Source: an uncultured Acidimicrobiales bacterium
GTDB lineage: Bacteria > Actinomycetota > Acidimicrobiia > Acidimicrobiales > SHLQ01
DNA length: 64,000 bases
Direction of reading: 5' to 3'
NCBI GenBank assembly: GCA_938015295.1
Contig: CALLQB010000044.1
Coordinates: 1-64,000, forward strand
Part shown: positions 24,784-32,445 of the stretch, in pieces
Layout of the letters: every line of letters starts with the position of its first letter
Numbering within the stretch: the first letter of the stretch is position 1
Program-made: the position numbers and the translations under genes
The notes under the pieces: model-generated
Told to the model about the DNA's origin: nothing
What the model saw: the letters and a program-made list of their open reading frames with translations, nothing else
Databases searched by the model: none

Positions 24784-25404
24784 CTACTTCGTCGAGCTGT
24801 CCACGAGCGCCGCTGCTAGTCCTGCCAGCCGAAACAGGCGCTGCGAACGTTCGGCACGGCCGTCGAGTTTGTTACGCATCTCGACGCCGATAACAAGTGA
24901 GAAGATCAGGTCAGCCAGATCTGATGCGGGAACCGCTGCGGCCAGTGGCAACGTTGCGGTGGCTTGTTGAATTTTGTTCTCGACGAACGCCAGCCAGGGC
25001 GCAATCGACGTTTCGATCCCGGCCTTCAGGTCGGGGTTGGCGGTGACACCGCCGACCAACTCTGCGAGCACCTCAAGGTGACCGCTCGACCGGTCTTCTT
25101 CGTACAGCGTCTCGAGCTGACCGACGAGTTTTACCAGGTCACTGGTGTCGTGAACCGTGGCTTTGTACCGGCCAAGACGGGCCTGGCTACTTTCTTCTAG
25201 CGATTTGAGCAAGAGCGGCTCTATGCCGCCGAAGTGGTAGTAGATGGCCGCCTGGTTGCAGCCTGCGCGGTCGCCAATCGACCTCGCCGTCGTACCCCGA
25301 AACCCGTCTTCGCGCAGGCTGGTGAAGGCAGCGTCGACGAGAAGTTGCCGGGTCTCGGCCGGATCAGCACCTCGACCTCGTTTTCGCTCTGTTTTGGCGG
25401 GCAT
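24784..25404 (-). CDS. TetR-family repressor, probable regulator of the desaturase
   Basis: 206 aa from the ATG at 25404; the track start at 25464 lies inside the operator region. The HTH covers about residues 15-62 (RSIGDRAGCNQAAIYYHFGG), and the C-terminal helical domain is variable, as expected for ligand binding. Divergent transcription from the fatty-acid desaturase-like gene and twin operators between them suggest repression of both. The effector may be a fatty acid or acyl-CoA, which is inference. Promoter evidence gives TATGAT six bases before the start. Confidence 0.9.
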   Translation of the reverse strand: MPAKTERKRGRGADPAETRQLLVDAAFTSLREDGFRGTTARSIGDRAGCNQAAIYYHFGGIEPLLLKSLEESSQARLGRYKATVHDTSDLVKLVGQLETLYEEDRSSGHLEVLAELVGGVTANPDLKAGIETSIAPWLAFVENKIQQATATLPLAAAVPASDLADLIFSLVIGVEMRNKLDGRAERSQRLFRLAGLAAALVDSSTK

Positions 25405-25410
25405 GGTTCT

Positions 25411-25416
25411 ATCATA
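25411..25416 (-). promoter_or_regulatory. -10 box of leaderless tetR promoter
   Basis: TATGAT on the minus strand, six bases before the ATG at 25404. The first operator copy lies just upstream, covering the -35 region. Confidence 0.7.
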
Positions 25417-25422
25417 TCGGCA

Positions 25423-25444
25423 AATAAACGCTTTATTGAAACAA
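25423..25444. promoter_or_regulatory. TetR operator copy 1
   Basis: AATAAA-CGC-TTTATT is a perfect palindrome at 25423-25437. The longer element ATAAACG-NN-TTATTGAAACAA (25424-25444) recurs 59 bases downstream. Confidence 0.75.
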
Positions 25445-25448
25445 ACGT

Positions 25449-25477
25449 TTGACAACCCACCCACATACCCTTACCTT
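25449..25477 (+). promoter_or_regulatory. Promoter of the desaturase gene
   Basis: TTGACA (25449-25454), a 17-base spacer, then TACCTT (25472-25477). This is the most canonical -35/-10 pair in the window. The transcript should start near 25484, inside operator copy 2, giving a leader of about 77 bases. Confidence 0.7.
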
Positions 25478-25481
25478 GCTT

Positions 25482-25503
25482 TATAAACGAGTTATTGAAA
25501 CAA
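25482..25503. promoter_or_regulatory. TetR operator copy 2
   Basis: TATAAACGAGTTATT forms an imperfect palindrome, and the shared element ATAAACG-NN-TTATTGAAACAA is at 25483-25503. It overlaps the predicted transcription start of the desaturase gene, a position suited to repression. Confidence 0.75.
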
Positions 25504-25560
25504 CTCGACGAATAACACTCACACCCCCCAAAAACAGACGAGAAACAGAGAAGGCCCCCA

Positions 25561-26415
25561 ATGGTTACCCGAATGACCCACCAGCCCGCATGGACCAAAC
25601 GAGCCGAGCGAGCCATCCCAAAGCTCGACGTTCCAGCGCTGCGCACCCTCGATGTCGACGTCCACGACAACCTCCGACCGTTCGTGTTCGTGCTGCTTGG
25701 GCGCCCGCTTCTTGCACTCGTGGCATTTGTAGCCACCGCGATCAATGGGTGGTGGGCAGCAACCCCTCTCGTTGTCTGGTTTCTCTATGGCTCGAACCTC
25801 TCGGCGATTCACCACCTCGTGCATGGCGGCATGGGCCTCACTCCTCGTTGGCGCCACTTCTGGCTTAGCGTTCTGGCGTGCCTTGTTGCCGAAAGTGGTC
25901 ACGCCCTGCTCGCCACCCACACCGTGCACCACCGCGACGGCACCGACCTACCAGACCCCGAGGGCTACATCGAATACCTCACGTGGGCACAAATGCCCGT
26001 TGGGGCTGCCCGCTACCGCTATCGACTCATGTACTGGGGACTGCGAAACAGTAACCGTCCCAAGCGCATTGCCGTCGAGATCGCCATCCACGCCGGCCTC
26101 CATCTCGCGAGTTTGGCCCTACTGTTCAACACCACACCGCTTCTGTGGATCTACCTGAGCCTGGTGCATGTCTCGTCGTTTGTGTTCGCCGTCCTTCAGG
26201 GAAAAGGCCCACAGGCCAATTTTGGTCGCCCGATGTCCAGCCCGCTGATGTTCGTGCACACCAAAGTCCTCGCCTTCGTGTTCTTCAGCCATCATCAGCA
26301 CCTCGAGCATCATGCGTACCCGAAGGTGCCGCTTCCCCGCCTACACCTCCTTCGCCCACACATCGAACAAGCCTTGGCTGACGAAGAGGTTCTGCATCTC
26401 CGGCTGGCGGCCTGA
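25561..26415 (+). CDS. Membrane fatty acid desaturase / hydroxylase family protein
   Basis: 284 aa. The di-iron histidine boxes are HHLVH (about residue 83), HTVHHRD (about 120-126) and HHQHLEHHAYP (about 243-253). Hydrophobic segments near 45-80, 98-118, 170-190 and 225-240 flank them, as in membrane desaturases and carotene hydroxylases. The enzyme should work with O2 and an electron donor at the cytoplasmic membrane. GAGAAGG about eight bases upstream supports the ATG at 25561; an ATG four codons later is possible. Control by the divergent TetR suggests lipid-responsive expression. Confidence 0.82.
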   Translation: MVTRMTHQPAWTKRAERAIPKLDVPALRTLDVDVHDNLRPFVFVLLGRPLLALVAFVATAINGWWAATPLVVWFLYGSNLSAIHHLVHGGMGLTPRWRHFWLSVLACLVAESGHALLATHTVHHRDGTDLPDPEGYIEYLTWAQMPVGAARYRYRLMYWGLRNSNRPKRIAVEIAIHAGLHLASLALLFNTTPLLWIYLSLVHVSSFVFAVLQGKGPQANFGRPMSSPLMFVHTKVLAFVFFSHHQHLEHHAYPKVPLPRLHLLRPHIEQALADEEVLHLRLAA

Positions 26416-26434
26416 ACTACGGCAGCGAATAGCC

Positions 26435-26938
26435 CTAGGTCGGCTGGCGGCGAAGCTCAGCACGAAGGTGATGTTGGATTGGTTGACCCACCGCAGCCAT
26501 ATCGACCTCATAGGTCATGAGGTCACCCACCACCGACACTCGCCGACGAACCGCTGAGATTGCCTTGGCCGAGCGGGTCGTTGTCACGGTTACCGACGCG
26601 AGATCGATTACCAAACCAGCACCCTCCGGACCCGCAGCGCCAACAACTACCGACCCCTCATCGACCTCGACGATGCCCGACGGCTGAGCCACCACCAGTT
26701 CGAGCCGTTCGAGCCCGACTGGCCGGAAATAGCCTGCCTCAGCGTGCAGCGGCAGATCGGTTTCGCCGTGCCGGGTTTTCTGCGAGTAGGAAAGGAACGG
26801 CTTACCTACATGGCCGATCGTCACCTCTTCGACATAGGTGAAAGAATCAATCGTCGGATATTCGCCAGCACCCGCACCTCGCCAGGTGCCGAGCAGCGCG
26901 GAAAGATGTGCAATGTCGCGGTGAAGGGGCGGAGTCAT
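26435..26938 (-). CDS. FABP-like / nitrobindin-type heme-binding protein
   Basis: 167 aa from the ATG at 26938. The 53-residue extension in the track is rejected because a well-placed promoter fixes the start. LSALLGTWRGAGAGEYPTI opens the ten-stranded barrel, FTYVEEVTIGHVGKPFLSY continues it, and a C-terminal HHLRAELRR contains the His that coordinates ferric heme in nitrobindins. Mycobacterial relatives bind heme and react with NO or peroxynitrite. The gene is divergent from the TesB-like gene, 67 bases apart. Confidence 0.85.
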   Translation of the reverse strand: MTPPLHRDIAHLSALLGTWRGAGAGEYPTIDSFTYVEEVTIGHVGKPFLSYSQKTRHGETDLPLHAEAGYFRPVGLERLELVVAQPSGIVEVDEGSVVVGAAGPEGAGLVIDLASVTVTTTRSAKAISAVRRRVSVVGDLMTYEVDMAAVGQPIQHHLRAELRRQPT

Positions 26939-26944
26939 AGCCCG

Positions 26945-26950
26945 ACCGTA
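26945..26950 (-). promoter_or_regulatory. -10 box of leaderless nitrobindin promoter
   Basis: TACGGT on the minus strand, six bases (CGGGCT) before the ATG at 26938. Confidence 0.65.
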
Positions 26951-27005
26951 GCGGAGGCGAGATTGGCCGGGGGCTTCAGAGACCACGCAGGCCATACTGG
27001 GCGCC

Positions 27006-27854
27006 ATGACTCTCCCAGCACCCGAGCGCCCGACCTCGCCGCTCGACCGCCTGCTACGCCGACTCGACCTCGAGCAAGGAAACACCGGAGGTAGCACTCA
27101 CTATGTTGGCCATGCCGGTTCGCGGTCGGTGTCGGTCGGAACACGGATCTTCGGCGGGCTGGTGGTGGCCCAAACAATCGTGGCCGCCGGCCGAGCACTT
27201 GCACCCCGCCAGATCCACTCGATCCAGCAGATGTTCTTCCGGCCAGGACAGGCGCACATCCCCCTCGACTATCGAGTCGAACCACTCTTTGAGGGCCGAA
27301 CGTTCTCATCAGCTCGCGTCGAGGTGTGGCAGGAAAACGACATGATCAGCCACGCCCAAGTGGGCTTCTCGGCTGCAAGCGACGGCGTGCAACATCGCGA
27401 CCCGATGCCCCACGCGATTAGCCCCGAAGCCGCAGTGAACCGCGACGAGCTCCGAGGGCACCCCGATTGGCGAGACCAGCCACTCGAGTGCCGAGTCGAC
27501 CCTTCACAGCAACACGACACGACACCCGATTACGCGATGTGGTTCCGAGCGCCCGGAGCCCTCCCCCACGACCAGCTCGTCCAGCGAGCCCTGGTCGGCT
27601 ACGTGAGCGATCGCGCCATGCTGGGCGTCGCCTGGAAACCACACGCCCACGATCACGGCTCTTCGCACGGAGCGACGCTGAACCACACGGTCTGGTTTCA
27701 CGACCACCTCGACGTGTCGGCGTGGCACCTTCACGCCATGCACTCCCCCGCCGCCGGCGCTAGCAGAGGCATGATCTTCGGCGGCATCTACCATCGCGAC
27801 GGCCTGCTCGTGGCCAGCACCTCGCAAGAAGGCGTTATCCGCTCGGCGAAGTAA
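27006..27854 (+). CDS. Acyl-CoA thioesterase II (TesB)-like double hot-dog protein
   Basis: 282 aa, the usual TesB length. The first hot-dog domain has FGGLVVAQTIVAAGRAL and QQMFFRPGQAHIPLDYRVE. The second has LNHTVWFH, HSPAAGASRG and STSQEGVIR. TesB/ACOT8 enzymes use an Asp in LDHxxWFH, a Ser/Thr and a Gln; here the Asp is Asn while Ser and Gln are kept, so thioesterase activity may be weakened or altered. CATACT lies seven bases before the ATG. The gene is divergent from the nitrobindin-like gene. Confidence 0.85.
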   Translation: MTLPAPERPTSPLDRLLRRLDLEQGNTGGSTHYVGHAGSRSVSVGTRIFGGLVVAQTIVAAGRALAPRQIHSIQQMFFRPGQAHIPLDYRVEPLFEGRTFSSARVEVWQENDMISHAQVGFSAASDGVQHRDPMPHAISPEAAVNRDELRGHPDWRDQPLECRVDPSQQHDTTPDYAMWFRAPGALPHDQLVQRALVGYVSDRAMLGVAWKPHAHDHGSSHGATLNHTVWFHDHLDVSAWHLHAMHSPAAGASRGMIFGGIYHRDGLLVASTSQEGVIRSAK

Positions 27855-27881
27855 CAACCGAACACCGTCCGTCTCCTATTG

Positions 27882-27911
27882 TTACATTTACGTTACGGTG
27901 GATGGTAGGGT
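27882..27911 (+). promoter_or_regulatory. Probable promoter of the MscS gene
   Basis: TTACAT (27882-27887), an 18-base spacer and TAGGGT (27906-27911). Unlike most genes here it would give a leader of about 80 bases. The upstream GTTAC is repeated at 27881 and 27892. Confidence 0.45.
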
Positions 27912-27922
27912 GACGTCCAAGA

Positions 27923-27956
27923 GGCCCTGTTCATCGAACATCATCGAACAGAGGCC
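27923..27956 (+). other. Leader hairpin upstream of the MscS gene
   Basis: GGCC-CTGTTC pairs with GAACAG-A-GGCC: a ten-pair stem with one bulged A and a 13-base loop. The loop and right arm contain two adjacent copies of TCATCGAACA (27931-27950). It lies in the predicted transcript, about 45 bases before the start codon. Confidence 0.55.
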
Positions 27957-27998
27957 TACGAAACCAAAGCAAACCAGAGCGGGCAGCAATGGGGAGCA

Positions 27999-28886
27999 AT
28001 GGCAATGAAACTCCAAGAAATGGTCGCAGCACTAGCCGGTAGACCGTTCGCTTTTAGCGAACCGGCCTTCGGTGGTGCGCCAGACGCCATCGATTGGCTC
28101 TCGCTGAGCGACATCGCCAGCAGCGCCGCACCCTTGCTCGGCAAACTCCTCAGCGTCGGCGTGGCCGCAGCTGTGGCGAGCCAGGTCACCCGACGGCTGA
28201 TCTCCGAGGTCGACGACATCCGAATCCGCCGGCAATTACTGTTCTTTGCACCAAAGATCGCTTGGGTCTTGGTCATGCTGATTGGTCTCGATGTTGTGGG
28301 CATCGATGTCAGTGGAGCGGCCGCATTGTTGGCAGCTGTCGGGGTTACCGGCACCGTTGTCTTCACACCAGTCGGGCAAAACTATGTCGCTGGCGCAATG
28401 ACGACCATCGACAACCTATTCCAGGAGGGCGAGGTCGTCACGGTGGGCAACATCTACGGACGCGTGGTGTACCAATCGGTGTTGCGTACCGAACTCGAAT
28501 TGCCCGATGGGTCCAAAGCCTGGGTACCCAACTCGGTGTTTCAGGATGGCGAGGTCCTCAACCACAGCCGAACCGGCGGCTTCCGGATCTCGGTACTCGT
28601 GCCACTCGATGGCACTCCCGACCGACAACTCGCTGTTGCAGTGATGGAAGCCACAATTGCCAACCTTTCCTGGAACAGCGCCGGGAAACCTCCGTTCCTT
28701 GTCTTTGACCACGTAGGCGGCGAAGCAATGTTTTTCAAGGTCTTCGCGTGGATCGACGACCGCACAACCGAGCCGTATCACTGTGGACTGCTGCTCACCT
28801 CGCTCGTCGATGCTCTCGAAGGGGCGGGGATCTCGGTCGGCCAAACCACCAACCTTTCGTTCGCCCCGTCGCTCGCCACGCGGTAG
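27999..28886 (+). CDS. MscS-family mechanosensitive channel
   Basis: 295 aa. Three hydrophobic helices (about 42-60, 78-98 and 103-130) end in the pore-lining Gly/Ala-rich segment AALLAAVGVTGTVVFTPVGQ. The cytoplasmic beta domain follows, with IDNLFQEGEVVTVGNIYG and AWVPNSVF. That is the standard MscS order, with only the core helices. It should release solutes on hypo-osmotic shock. GGGGAG precedes the ATG at 27999, with another in-frame ATG at 28005. The leader carries a hairpin, so expression may be controlled after initiation. Confidence 0.88.
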   Translation: MAMKLQEMVAALAGRPFAFSEPAFGGAPDAIDWLSLSDIASSAAPLLGKLLSVGVAAAVASQVTRRLISEVDDIRIRRQLLFFAPKIAWVLVMLIGLDVVGIDVSGAAALLAAVGVTGTVVFTPVGQNYVAGAMTTIDNLFQEGEVVTVGNIYGRVVYQSVLRTELELPDGSKAWVPNSVFQDGEVLNHSRTGGFRISVLVPLDGTPDRQLAVAVMEATIANLSWNSAGKPPFLVFDHVGGEAMFFKVFAWIDDRTTEPYHCGLLLTSLVDALEGAGISVGQTTNLSFAPSLATR

Positions 28887-28926
28887 CCCGCAGTCGCAGC
28901 CTTGCGGCAGGGCACCTGCCTGGTGT

Positions 28927-30462
28927 TCACCAGTCGGTGGGCACGTAGTCCTTCAAGAACTGACCCCACACATGCGTGCCAGAGTTGATGCCGTCGATAA
29001 TAGGGTCGACGATCCGTGCAGCTCCGTCGACGATGTCGAGCGGCGGATGAAAACCATGTTCGGCGGTCTTTTGTTTCGCGATCTCGACCGGGTCCTCATC
29101 GCTCACCCAGCCAGTATCGACACTGTTCATGTGGATACCCGAGGCGTGGTAATCGGTCGCTGAGGTTCGCGTCATCATGTTTAGCGCGGCCTTCGCCATG
29201 TTCGTGTGCGGATGTTTCGTGGTTTTGTATCGTCGATAGAACTGGCCCTCGACCGCCGACACGTTCACGACGTGTTTGGCCTCGCCGGGCGTCTGTTCCA
29301 TCAGCGGCTTCAGCCGAGCGTTAAGTACAAACGGCGCAACGGCGTTCACCAACTGGGTCTCGAGAAGCTCGACTGTCGACACCTCATGCATCATCAGCCG
29401 CCACGAGTTGCGGTCACGCAGATCGACCTGCTGAAGATCCTGATCGAGCCGGCCTTCGGGAAACAGGTCGCCCTGTGCTTCCAACTCTTCGGGCAGCAGT
29501 GGTGTCTGCGACATCTCTGCCGATGAAGCCCCTCGTCCAACCGCTGGCACGACTTGTGCGTCTCCGCTCGGCAGCAGATCGTACCCTCGCAGCCCCTCGT
29601 ATCCGCCTACCAGTTGCAGGACCTCTGGCGAAAGAGACGCCAATGCGGCCGTCTCGCCCTTCATCATGTGTGTGTAGAAATCGGGCGGGCGGCGCACCGT
29701 CTGGCAGGCGTTGTTCACGATGAAATCCAGTCGGTCGCGGGTCTCCAACACATGCTGGGCGAATGCCTCAACACTCGGTGTGTGACGAAGATCGAGGCCG
29801 AACAGTTCGAGGCGGTGGCCCCAGTCGGCAAAGTCAGCCTCGGCGCTGTAGCGCGCTGCGGCATCTCGCGGAAACCGTGTCACCACGATCACCTCAGCTC
29901 CACAACGCAGAAGTTTGATTCCCGCCTGGTACCCGATCTTCACCCGACCACCGGTGAGCAAGGCAACCGTCCCGTTCAGGTCGGCCAACTCCGACCGCTT
30001 TGCAAAGTTCAACGCAGCACACGACGGACAGAGCTGGTCGTAGAAGTGATGTACCTGGTCGTATTTGTTCTTGCATACATAGCAGTGCTGTTTGTCGACG
30101 ACCCTGCGGTACGGCTCGCTGTCGTGATCGAAATCGACCGGCGCAAACACGTTCGGCGTCGTAAAGACCGGCTTCTCTCGAAGCTGACGGATTCCCGTCC
30201 CGGCAAGCACAGCCTCATCGGCGGCCAACCGGTCGGCTCGTCGTTTGCGGCGACGAGCCTTTGCCCGCATTCGGCGCTCATCGGGGTCGGCGCAAAACAC
30301 GTCGCCAGCGGCGTTGAGCAGTTGGGTTCGTTCGTCGACCGACAGCCCAGCGAGCAGATCCTTGTCTGCCGCTATCGACCGCAGGAGCGCTGTGGTTTCG
30401 AGCAAACGATCGCGCAACTCTGGCGCGGTGCTCGGCAGATCTTTTGGCGGCACCCGGTCCAT
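28927..30462 (-). CDS. SDR-fold protein with N-terminal zinc-binding domain, atypical active site
   Basis: 511 aa. An acidic-basic N-terminal part (RRMRAKARRRKRRADRL, about 64-80) leads to a four-cysteine zinc motif, CYVC (127, 130) and CPSC (145, 148), with HH between. From about residue 165 there is a Rossmann fold with ALLTGGRVKIGYQ, then NNAC and VNVSAVEG. The usual YxxxK is TNMAK within HPHTNMAKAAL, so the catalytic Tyr is Thr. It may bind a dinucleotide without classical reduction. The family seems conserved across distant groups, but its role is unknown to me. It precedes the convergent MscS gene end. Confidence 0.72.
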   Translation of the reverse strand: MDRVPPKDLPSTAPELRDRLLETTALLRSIAADKDLLAGLSVDERTQLLNAAGDVFCADPDERRMRAKARRRKRRADRLAADEAVLAGTGIRQLREKPVFTTPNVFAPVDFDHDSEPYRRVVDKQHCYVCKNKYDQVHHFYDQLCPSCAALNFAKRSELADLNGTVALLTGGRVKIGYQAGIKLLRCGAEVIVVTRFPRDAAARYSAEADFADWGHRLELFGLDLRHTPSVEAFAQHVLETRDRLDFIVNNACQTVRRPPDFYTHMMKGETAALASLSPEVLQLVGGYEGLRGYDLLPSGDAQVVPAVGRGASSAEMSQTPLLPEELEAQGDLFPEGRLDQDLQQVDLRDRNSWRLMMHEVSTVELLETQLVNAVAPFVLNARLKPLMEQTPGEAKHVVNVSAVEGQFYRRYKTTKHPHTNMAKAALNMMTRTSATDYHASGIHMNSVDTGWVSDEDPVEIAKQKTAEHGFHPPLDIVDGAARIVDPIIDGINSGTHVWGQFLKDYVPTDW

Positions 30463-30512
30463 GACTGCACAGTACCGAACATGTCAGGCGCAGCCTTGAT
30501 CAGACGATTCGA

Positions 30513-31796
30513 CTAGAGACCGACGATCGCGTCGAGGTAGAGGTCGCGCTGGCGTTCCCAGCGGTACGGTTCGAACGCCTCGTGCGAGGCCTTCCCCATC
30601 CGCAGGCGAAGCTCAGGGTCACGAGCAAGCGTCACCAAGATTTCGGCTAGTTGTTCGTGGTTATCGGCGTCGAAGTACATCACCGTGTCGTCGTCAAAGT
30701 AGGCCGAAGTGGCCGATAGTCGACTCGAAACCACAGGCAAGCCGAACAACATGTACTCGTACATTTTGCCGGTGTGTACAAGGTTGGAGTAGCTCGAAAG
30801 GCTCTGGGTCACTGCCCCGATATCGGCGCTTTCGAAGATCTCCTGCAGCCGCTCAAGCGATACCCAGCCTTCGAAACTCACGGCCTCAGCAATACCAAGC
30901 TCGTTGACGAGTTCTCTCAGCGGCTCTTCATAGTCGCCCTCACCACTGATGACCAGACGCAGTCCCGGTGCATCCCGAAGTGCCAATGCCAAGGCCCGAA
31001 CGAGGCACTCATGCCCCCAGCGGCGCTCGATTGTGCCGGGACAAATCACGGTGACCGTATCGCCGGTTCCTAGTTCAGGTGGTCCCTCGACCGGCTTGAG
31101 CGCGCTATCGGGTGTCGAGTTCACCACAACACGAATCTTGTCGGGGTCAGCGCCGCGCTCGAGGTAGAAATCTCGATGTTGTTCGGTGACGGCGAAGGTC
31201 AGGTCGGCGAACGCAAGCGAACGCAGTTCGAGCCATCCCATAAGTTTGGTGAGCGGTTTTGAGCCGTAAAGCGTCGCGAAAAGCTCGCTTGCTGGCTCTT
31301 TACAGAACAACACGACCTTCGCGCCGAGCAATTTCGGGATCAGCGCCGCAAACACCTGATGGTCGGGAAGGCTGGTCACTTGGATCACGTCGTAGCGACG
31401 GCGAAGGTGCCTACCGGTCAACAACGCTGCAGCGGTAACAAACCACTGGACGTACGACAGCATGTAGCGAGGCAACGAGCCGCGCGTCTTCGCAAACCCA
31501 AACCGTGTAAACCGAAGAGATCGCGAGGTGTCGCCCTCGCCCAAGGTGCGAACTTCCGATCGCTCTTCGCCTGGTCGCGCCAGGCAGAAAAGGTCGACGT
31601 CGTAGCCGGCGTCGATCAGCGCCTCTGATTCGCGTCGGGCGTGCATCTCATAGCTACGAAACGTCACGATCGCAGCGCGACCGCGGCGCGCCTTACTAGG
31701 TAACGAACGACCAGCGGTCTCGGGGAAGCTTTGGCCTAACGACATGAATCCAGGGGCGACGTTGAGGAGAGGGGGGTGTCGCCGGTTCAGCAGCAA
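30513..31796 (-). CDS. Family 4 glycosyltransferase
   Basis: 427 aa from a TTG at 31796 (TACAGT eight bases upstream); an ATG at 31745 gives 410 aa and is equally plausible. GT-B fold: the N-terminal half has FRSYEMHARRESEALIDAGYDVDLF, and the C-terminal half has VTVICPGTIERRWGHE, the acceptor or nucleotide-binding SLERLQEIFESADIGAV, and KMYEYMLFGLPVV with the E-x(7)-E-like pattern. It should transfer a sugar from a nucleotide donor to a surface glycan or lipid. It lies 50 bases before the zinc-SDR gene on the same strand. Confidence 0.88.
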   Translation of the reverse strand: MLLNRRHPPLLNVAPGFMSLGQSFPETAGRSLPSKARRGRAAIVTFRSYEMHARRESEALIDAGYDVDLFCLARPGEERSEVRTLGEGDTSRSLRFTRFGFAKTRGSLPRYMLSYVQWFVTAAALLTGRHLRRRYDVIQVTSLPDHQVFAALIPKLLGAKVVLFCKEPASELFATLYGSKPLTKLMGWLELRSLAFADLTFAVTEQHRDFYLERGADPDKIRVVVNSTPDSALKPVEGPPELGTGDTVTVICPGTIERRWGHECLVRALALALRDAPGLRLVISGEGDYEEPLRELVNELGIAEAVSFEGWVSLERLQEIFESADIGAVTQSLSSYSNLVHTGKMYEYMLFGLPVVSSRLSATSAYFDDDTVMYFDADNHEQLAEILVTLARDPELRLRMGKASHEAFEPYRWERQRDLYLDAIVGL

Positions 31797-31850
31797 CTAC
31801 GCCCACTGTAGATGGTCAGACGCAGCTTGGATAGTACCCACCGCCGGAGT

Positions 31851-32408
31851 TCACCAAAGCACGTACACCGCTACCACGGGGTCGTGCCCGGCGATCACGC
31901 TGTGCAGATCGTCGGGGTTGTTGTAGAGCACCCCGCCGGCAGGTACGGGCACAAAGGACGTACTTCCTCCGAAACGCCACTGCGCAGAACCGGACAGGAC
32001 AACATAGGTCTCCTGTGGCGGGTGCGAGTGGAGCGGATAGGTGTGATCTCCTCGAAGAGCTAGCACCCCGACGGTCACCGCACCGAGGTCGAAAGACCGG
32101 TTAAGCAAGGCCAGCGCACAGCTATCGCCGTCACAGCCGCATCGAGGTGAGGAGGTCCACACCAAATCATCAACAACCGACAAAAATGACTTCGTTCGAT
32201 GGGTCGGATCGAGACGACGAAGCCTTTCAACCAACGGCACCAACGCCGGAGCCGAAGCGACTTCGAGCGCCTGCGCCGCCTGCGCAGCCTCCGCGAGCAC
32301 CTCTGCGCCTTCAACAACCTTGGCGTCGCCCACGCTGGATCCAGCGAGCTTCATTTGCTCGGCAGCGTCAAGTAGGAACGCTCGCACATCACTGCGTGAC
32401 AAGATCAT
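31851..32408 (-). CDS. DMSP-lyase-like cupin (DddQ/DddL-type)
   Basis: 185 aa. A helical N-terminal half (about 1-80) is followed by a cupin with LHSHPPQETYVVLSGSAQW: His127, His129, Glu133 and Tyr135. The second motif PAGGVLYNNPDDLHSV has His169. This arrangement matches the dimethylsulfoniopropionate lyase cupins, which release dimethyl sulfide and acrylate. CGCDGDSC around residue 90 is an unusual cysteine cluster. Identification as a true lyase is inference; other cupin enzymes share the motif. The ATG at 32408 lies 38 bases from the divergent DUF2207 start. Confidence 0.6.
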   Translation of the reverse strand: MILSRSDVRAFLLDAAEQMKLAGSSVGDAKVVEGAEVLAEAAQAAQALEVASAPALVPLVERLRRLDPTHRTKSFLSVVDDLVWTSSPRCGCDGDSCALALLNRSFDLGAVTVGVLALRGDHTYPLHSHPPQETYVVLSGSAQWRFGGSTSFVPVPAGGVLYNNPDDLHSVIAGHDPVVAVYVLW

Positions 32409-32433
32409 CCTCGGTGTTCTGGTTTGCTGTTTA

Positions 32434-32439
32434 TATGCT
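32434..32439 (+). promoter_or_regulatory. -10 box of leaderless DUF2207 promoter
   Basis: TATGCT, six bases (CGCGTC), then GTG at 32446; this sets the start inside the longer track ORF from 32320. Confidence 0.65.
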
Positions 32440-32445
32440 CGCGTC

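Noticed and set aside
26939-27097. N-terminal 53-residue extension of the nitrobindin-like ORF
   Set aside because: It crosses the divergent TesB promoter and start, and a -10 box is placed exactly for the ATG at 26938.
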